Shown here in pieces: positions 7,533 through 11,251 of a DNA stretch of 11,251 nucleotides. A program made the translations under genes and the position numbers. Position 1 is the first letter of the stretch, and each line of letters begins with the position of its first letter. This DNA comes from an uncultured Eubacteriales bacterium (lineage in GTDB: Bacteria > Bacillota > Clostridia > Peptostreptococcales > Anaerovoracaceae): the NCBI GenBank assembly GCA_905206455.1, contig CAJLHL010000078.1, positions 1-11,251 of the forward strand. Reading direction: 5' to 3'. A model generated the notes under the pieces. It saw nothing but the letters and a program-made list of their open reading frames with translations. It ran no database searches and had not been told where the DNA came from.

Positions 7533-7562
7533 ATTATAACGTGCGCGCGAATAGTATGTAAA
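7533..7562 (-). promoter_or_regulatory. Probable promoter of the permease-crotonase-CoA-transferase operon
   Basis: On the minus strand TTTACA (7557-7562) is followed after 18 bases by a perfect TATAAT (7533-7538). Transcription would begin near 7526, leaving a long leader before the start codon at 7350. Confidence 0.65.
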
Positions 7563-7649
7563 GAATTATATTGTCACGATAAATATTTGCTTTCAATGTA
7601 TTTACAGAGACAAACAGGTGGTTTTTCAGGCAAAGAAATCTCGTATCTA

Positions 7650-7679
7650 TTGTTGTAAGAATCTCCGAAATTTGATAAT
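7650..7679 (+). promoter_or_regulatory. Candidate xpt promoter with an embedded PurBox-like site
   Basis: TTGTTG (7650-7655) and GATAAT (7674-7679) are spaced by 18 bases and are the best promoter-like pair I see for the plus-strand operon, though the -35 is poor. Between them, 7661-7673 reads ATCTCCGAAATTT, matching the PurR box pattern AWWWCCGAACWWT at 11 of 13 positions. A second CCGAA core lies at 7690-7694. PurR control is a tentative reading. Confidence 0.3.
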
Positions 7680-7700
7680 CTAATTTCATCCGAATCGAAG

Positions 7701-7801
7701 TTAGACTCTGGCGAATTCACCTGATCAGAGTGTGCGGACGATTTCAGAACAGCGCCGGAGAATATCTGCTCCTCCGGGTTTTCGGAGAGAGCAGCATTCT
7801 C
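7701..7801 (+). promoter_or_regulatory. Structured xpt leader with a long near-perfect hairpin
   Basis: A stem ACTCTG/CAGAGT (7705-7710 with 7726-7731) is followed by a long hairpin at 7758-7801. Its arms are GAGAAT, CTGCTC and CTCCG on one side and CGGAG, GAGCAG and ATTCTC on the other, a 17-bp helix with small bulges and a 6-base loop. It has no T tract, so it is not an ordinary terminator. CCTCC at 7771-7775 is complementary to the xpt ribosome binding site GGAGG (7898-7902) but is buried in this hairpin. CCGGAG at 7755-7760 could alternatively pair with CTCCGG (7772-7777). The structures are visible; a regulatory role is inferred. Confidence 0.45.
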
Positions 7802-7909
7802 TTAACAAAAATCCGGAAATGAATCCCTCTCTCCCGATAAAGTCAGATTCACCGGCGCCATATTTATATTTTACGCCATAGCCGCAGCAATATAGTCGGA
7901 GGAATGATC

Positions 7910-8494
7910 ATGAACTTTTTAGAGGAACGAATTCAAAAGGACGGCGTCATCAAAGAAGGAAATGTGTTGAAAGTGGATACTTTTCTGAACCATCAGATGG
8001 ATATTCATCTCTTTGATCAGATGGGTGCTGAATTTAAACGCCGCTTTGCGGACAGGCCCGTCAGCAAAATTCTCACCATCGAAGCGTCGGGAATCGGTAT
8101 CGCCTGTCTGGCGGCTGTGCATTTTGACGTCCCGGTTGTTTTCGCAAAAAAATCCAGGAGCGTAAATATCGACGGTGACGTACTCACCGCTGAGGTGGAA
8201 TCCTTTACTCATAAAACAAAAAATAATATCATCGTATCCAAGCGTCTTCTCACCCCGTCGGACCACGTTCTCATCATCGACGATTTTCTGGCCAACGGCT
8301 GCGCGCTGCAGGGGCTGATCTCCATTGTCGGCCAGGCCGGCGCGGCGCTGGAAGGCATCGGCATCGCCGTGGAAAAAGGTTTCCAGCCCGGCGGTCAGAT
8401 CATCCGCAATCTCGGATATCAGTTAGAATCTCTGACCATCATTGACGAGATGAATGCGGAAACACAAACGATCACATTCAGAGAACAGAAATGA
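7910..8494 (+). CDS. xpt: Xanthine phosphoribosyltransferase
   Basis: A 194-residue cytoplasmic enzyme converting xanthine and PRPP to XMP and pyrophosphate in purine salvage. It matches Xpt along its whole length: VLKVDTFLNHQMD (19-31), ILTIEASGIG (54-63), PVVFAKKSRS (75-84) and the PRPP-binding motif VLIIDDFLANG (120-130). It ends with the usual IGIAVEKGFQPGG region. Two ATGs are possible, at 7904 and 7910. GGAGG at 7898-7902 touches the first but lies seven bases from the second, so 7910 is chosen. The gene is 14 bases upstream of the purine permease gene, the standard xpt-pbuX operon order. Confidence 0.95.
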   Translation: MNFLEERIQKDGVIKEGNVLKVDTFLNHQMDIHLFDQMGAEFKRRFADRPVSKILTIEASGIGIACLAAVHFDVPVVFAKKSRSVNIDGDVLTAEVESFTHKTKNNIIVSKRLLTPSDHVLIIDDFLANGCALQGLISIVGQAGAALEGIGIAVEKGFQPGGQIIRNLGYQLESLTIIDEMNAETQTITFREQK

Positions 8495-8508
8495 GAGGAC
8501 CTGTCCGC

Positions 8509-9876
8509 ATGAAAACAAAGAGCGCAGATATCAGCAATATTTACCGTCTGGACGGCCGGGTTCCCGCGGCAAAGGCGATCCCTTTCGGTCTTCAGCACAT
8601 CCTGGCCATGTTTGTGGCAAATATCGCTCCGATACTCATCGTAGCCGGAGTCAGCGGCCTGAGCAGCGACCAGAGCGGGAAGCTAATCCAAAGCGCGATG
8701 ATTATCGCAGGCATCGGTACACTGGTCCAGCTGTTCCCTCTGTGGCGCATCGGCTCCGGACTGCCGATCGTCATGGGCATCAGCTTTACCTTTGTCTCGG
8801 TCTGCTACTATATCGGGCCCGCTTACGGCTACAGCGCGATCATGGGCGCAGTCATCGTCGGCGGCTTAATCGAAGGTTTTCTGGGACTTTTCGCCAAATA
8901 CTGGACAAAGATCATCGCTCCTATTGTCGCGGCCAGCGTCGTCACCGCCATCGGCTTCTCCCTGCTCTCCGTGGGCGCGGCATCCTTCGGCGGCGGCAGC
9001 GGCAGCGCGACGTTCGGCTCCCCTCAGAACCTGATCCTCGGAACCGTGACATTGCTGTGCTGCATCCTGTTCAACATCTTTGCGAAGTCTTACTGGAAGC
9101 AGCTCTCCGTCCTTTTCGGACTGATCGTCGGTTATATTTTGGCTATTTTTATGGGGATGGTTGACTTTTCCGCGCTGAAGGAAACTTCTGTCATAGCGTT
9201 TCCGTCCCTTATGCCATTTACGCCGGAATTCAATCTCAACGCGATCGTCTCTGTCACATTGATTTTTCTGGTATCCGCCACAGAAACTATCGGCGACACC
9301 TCCGCGCTGGCGGCTACCGCTCTGGGGAGAAATGCCGAACAGAAAGAGATTTCCGGATCTATCGCCTGCGATGGATTCATCAGCGCGCTGTCTTCCGTCT
9401 TCGGATGTATGCCGATCACCTCTTTCAGCCAAAACGTGGGACTGGTAGCGATGACAAAAGTCGTAAACCGCTTTACCATCGCTACCGGCGCAGCGATTAT
9501 GATTCTCGCCGGCTTCTTTCCGATCTTCGGCACAGTGCTGGCAACCCTGCCGGAGGCTGTACTGGGCGGCTGTACGATCATGATGTTCGGCACCATCGTC
9601 GTCAGCGGTCTTCAGATGGTCAGCCGATGCGGTTTCAGTCAGCGCAACATCACTATCGCCGCGCTCTCTTTGAGTATCGGTATCGGTTTTACTCAGGTTC
9701 CTGAGATCTTCGCAGTCTTTCCGCAGATCGTGCAGACAGTCTTCGCAGAAAACTGTGTCGCCGTGATATTCCTGGTCTCAATCCTCTTAAATCTGATCCT
9801 TCCGAAGGATATGGAAGCGGCCCCCGCCGCTGCAGATGATAAAATGAAAAACGGCAAAGAAAACGAAAAACGATAA
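8509..9876 (+). CDS. pbuX: NCS2-family xanthine/purine permease
   Basis: A 455-residue membrane carrier of the nucleobase:cation symporter-2 family, with about 14 helices including two short re-entrant ones. Conserved positions seen in XanQ-type transporters are present: His30 in GLQHILAMF, Glu259 in ATETIGD, Asp288 in ACDGF, and the signature SQNVGLVAMTKVVNR with Gln308-Asn309. This fits proton-coupled uptake of xanthine or a related purine. An ATG at 8491 overlaps the xpt stop, but it has only a weak ribosome binding site. GAGAGGA lies about nine bases before the ATG at 8509, so that start is preferred. Pairing with xpt favours xanthine as substrate; urate or guanine is possible. The C-terminal tail is short, hydrophilic and rich in Ala and Lys. 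Confidence 0.93.
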   Translation: MKTKSADISNIYRLDGRVPAAKAIPFGLQHILAMFVANIAPILIVAGVSGLSSDQSGKLIQSAMIIAGIGTLVQLFPLWRIGSGLPIVMGISFTFVSVCYYIGPAYGYSAIMGAVIVGGLIEGFLGLFAKYWTKIIAPIVAASVVTAIGFSLLSVGAASFGGGSGSATFGSPQNLILGTVTLLCCILFNIFAKSYWKQLSVLFGLIVGYILAIFMGMVDFSALKETSVIAFPSLMPFTPEFNLNAIVSVTLIFLVSATETIGDTSALAATALGRNAEQKEISGSIACDGFISALSSVFGCMPITSFSQNVGLVAMTKVVNRFTIATGAAIMILAGFFPIFGTVLATLPEAVLGGCTIMMFGTIVVSGLQMVSRCGFSQRNITIAALSLSIGIGFTQVPEIFAVFPQIVQTVFAENCVAVIFLVSILLNLILPKDMEAAPAAADDKMKNGKENEKR

Positions 9877-9884
9877 GGCCATAA

Positions 9885-9940
9885 AAAAGGGACTTCAGAA
9901 AAAGACGCATTTTGCGCGGTCTTCTCTGAAGTCCCCTTTT
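9885..9940. terminator. Bidirectional intrinsic terminator between pbuX and the SGNH gene
   Basis: GGGACTTCAGA (9890-9900) pairs perfectly with TCTGAAGTCCC (9925-9935), with an inner AAGAC/GTCTT stem. The plus-strand side is followed by CTTTTCTATTTT. On the minus strand the same hairpin is followed by TTTTTTA. It can therefore end transcripts arriving from both convergent genes. Confidence 0.93.
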
Positions 9941-9992
9941 CTATTTTGTCTCAATCACATATCGTTTTTTACTCTGACTTACGAGCGATCCC

Positions 9993-11018
9993 TCAGCGCA
10001 CAGAGGACTGTGCGGTTCCACCGCTTTGAATCATCTTCTCGGCCTCCTCCTGCCGCTCCGTCTGCTTCGTACGCTTGAGATAATTTTTCACCGAATGATT
10101 CCATACGGCATACTCCGGTTCGGAACGCCGGTCCTTGAGCTGGAAATTCTCAGACAGATAGTCGCCCAGATAATCGGTGACCTTTCTGGCGCCGGTAAAA
10201 CTGAGATGATCGCCCCGGTCTGTAGTATCCGCTGTCCAGTCGATCCCCAGTTCTTCTACCGACAAATTCAGATCCAGATAAGTCACATCATTCTCTCTGG
10301 CATAATTCTCTACCGCATTGTGCTTCTGATAACTCCAGTTATCCGGTGACGGCACGCTGATCAAAATCAGCTCCGCGCCGTTCTCCCTGCACAGTTTTGT
10401 CATCTTTTTCAGATAGTACATGGCGATGCCTTCTATTTCCTTTACTTCCTTCGTCTTTTTCATATACTCGCCCCCGGTGTAAGGTTTTACCTGAGGACGG
10501 TAATGAAATCCTTTCATCACATCGGAAGAGGCAGTAGTCTTTTCAAACGGCTTAAATGCCTGAATCTCGCGGAAACTGATCCGTTTCCAGCCGTTGTGAT
10601 ACTGGAGCAGAGGAAAATATTTCGCCGCCAGATTTTCCGCCGCGGATTCCAGCTCCGTAGCGCCTCCCGCTCTGCGGAAGAGTTCGTTGGTCTCCAGGAT
10701 CACTACCTGGGGATCCTGTTTCTGAAGCACCTCTTCCAGAAGATAATATGTATACTGCGCCTGCTGCCCCACCACACCGCAGTTATATCCCGCAAATCCG
10801 TGTTTGATCCATATCTCCATCGGAGAGATGCTGGAATAGCTTTCGCTGTCGCCGATGACGAGATAATCGATGGAATTTTCCGGCTGTTTCATGACAGACA
10901 GCGCATTTTTATTGCCGTTTCCTCTGGTGATAAAAAAATAGGAAAGCCCCTGCAGAAGAAGAAGCAGAACAATAATAAATACCGCCGGGCGAATCCCTTT
11001 TTTCAGATACGTCGACAT
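9993..11018 (-). CDS. Membrane-anchored SGNH/GDSL-like acyltransferase-type protein (MBOAT partner)
   Basis: A 341-residue protein with one N-terminal membrane helix (about 12-30) and an extracytoplasmic domain. SGNH-type motifs are visible: VIGDSESYSS (54-63) with candidate nucleophile Ser58, an Asn in ILETNE (108-112), and a C-terminal DRGDHLSFTGARKV (267-280) with candidate His271 and nearby acidic residues. This resembles the DltD/AlgJ/PatB-like partners of MBOAT proteins, which help transfer acyl groups to surface polymers. AAGGGGGG lies six bases before the ATG at 11018. The MBOAT gene ends only 31 bases upstream, so the two are surely co-transcribed. The last 40 residues are charged and likely disordered. 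Polymer and acyl group are unknown; O-acetylation is the commonest case. Confidence 0.82.
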   Translation of the reverse strand: MSTYLKKGIRPAVFIIVLLLLLQGLSYFFITRGNGNKNALSVMKQPENSIDYLVIGDSESYSSISPMEIWIKHGFAGYNCGVVGQQAQYTYYLLEEVLQKQDPQVVILETNELFRRAGGATELESAAENLAAKYFPLLQYHNGWKRISFREIQAFKPFEKTTASSDVMKGFHYRPQVKPYTGGEYMKKTKEVKEIEGIAMYYLKKMTKLCRENGAELILISVPSPDNWSYQKHNAVENYARENDVTYLDLNLSVEELGIDWTADTTDRGDHLSFTGARKVTDYLGDYLSENFQLKDRRSEPEYAVWNHSVKNYLKRTKQTERQEEAEKMIQSGGTAQSSVR

Positions 11019-11049
11019 CTTTTTCCCCCCTTAAAATTCTGTTATCTTC

Positions 11050-11251
11050 TTAAAATCCCGCATAAATCAGATCTACCGGCCGATATCCCGGTCCGTAAGC
11101 GCCGAGGATAATCACCAGAAGAATCGCTCCGTAGTAGATACTCCAACGCGGCGCCAGACGAAATCCCGCCACTTTGTCACGGATCGAAATTCCCTTTTCG
11201 TGAATCACGCCTACCGCCAGAACTACTAGAAATCCGAAAAATACCGCTCCG
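11050..11251 (-). CDS. C-terminal end of an MBOAT-family membrane O-acyltransferase (partial)
   Basis: The minus strand from the window edge to the TAA at 11050-11052 is open for 66 codons. It contains a hydrophobic helix (GAVFFGFLVVLAVGVIHE), a short basic cytoplasmic loop, a second hydrophobic helix (WSIYYGAILLVIILGAY) and the ending YGPGYRPVDLIYAGF. That terminal pattern is typical of AlgI/DltB/PatA-type MBOAT proteins, which move acyl groups across the membrane to sugars or teichoic acids. The catalytic histidine region lies outside the window. The SGNH partner gene directly downstream supports the call. Confidence 0.85.
   Translation of the reverse strand, partial: GAVFFGFLVVLAVGVIHEKGISIRDKVAGFRLAPRWSIYYGAILLVIILGAYGPGYRPVDLIYAGF

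Larger units (their letters stand above)
7351..7909. other. Divergent intergenic region between the permease operon and xpt-pbuX
   Basis: About 560 bases without a gene, separating two outward-facing operons. The left part (7351-7530) would be a 5' untranslated leader of roughly 175 bases for the permease transcript. The middle (7533-7680) contains the candidate promoters for both directions. The right part (7680-7909) would be a leader of about 220 bases for xpt, with several hairpins. I see no purine riboswitch core, no T-box and no open frame with a credible ribosome binding site. Confidence 0.7.

Noticed and set aside
7650..7909. Guanine/purine riboswitch upstream of xpt
   Set aside because: I looked for the conserved core (the GTTTCTACC-like and CCGTAAA-like segments with two kissing loops) and did not find it; a divergent version cannot be excluded by eye.
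8454..9164. Open frame of 236 codons on the plus strand overlapping xpt and pbuX
   Set aside because: Its Arg-rich translation is the frame-shifted reading of the NCS2 permease gene, which is clearly real.

Overview
The window looks like a piece of a Clostridia-type (Bacillota) anaerobe chromosome. The genes carry strong AGGAGG-type ribosome binding sites, the core genes have roughly balanced base composition, and an xpt-pbuX pair sits near a CoA-transferase/crotonase operon of the kind used in fermentation. I cannot name the species from sequence alone.

Left end (1-781): an AT-rich stretch with no intact long gene. At the very edge is an uninterrupted TTGC tandem repeat (1-45). On the minus strand it lies inside the first codons of a gene with its own ribosome binding site and a plausible promoter. 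This is the layout of a phase-variable gene switched by repeat slippage, and most of that gene is outside the window. The rest of this stretch looks decayed. It ends in fragments (about 440-672) that may be the tail of a tyrosine integrase pointing at the 3' end of a tRNA gene, as expected for the scar of an integrated element.

tRNA (782-858, minus): a tRNA-Val(GAC)-like gene with a near-consensus promoter and an intrinsic terminator, but with C instead of the almost universal U at position 33.

Centre (987-7350, all minus): in transcription order there is an APC-family permease, a crotonase-fold protein, a class of CoA-transferase related to 4-hydroxybutyrate/butyrate CoA-transferases, a LysR regulator, a YgjP-like zinc metallopeptidase-domain protein and an MmcQ/YjbR-family protein. 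The first three look like one catabolic unit (import, CoA activation, conversion of the acyl-CoA), perhaps controlled by the LysR protein. The substrate is unknown. The crotonase keeps only one of the two catalytic glutamates of enoyl-CoA hydratase, so isomerase-like chemistry is possible.

Right (7650-9940, plus): a divergently transcribed purine salvage operon, xpt (xanthine phosphoribosyltransferase) and pbuX (NCS2 purine permease). It has a structured leader of about 220 nt that does not show the usual purine riboswitch core, and it ends at a strong bidirectional terminator.

Right end (9993-11251, minus): an SGNH-like membrane-anchored protein preceded by the C-terminal end of an MBOAT O-acyltransferase. 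The pair probably O-acylates a cell-surface polymer.
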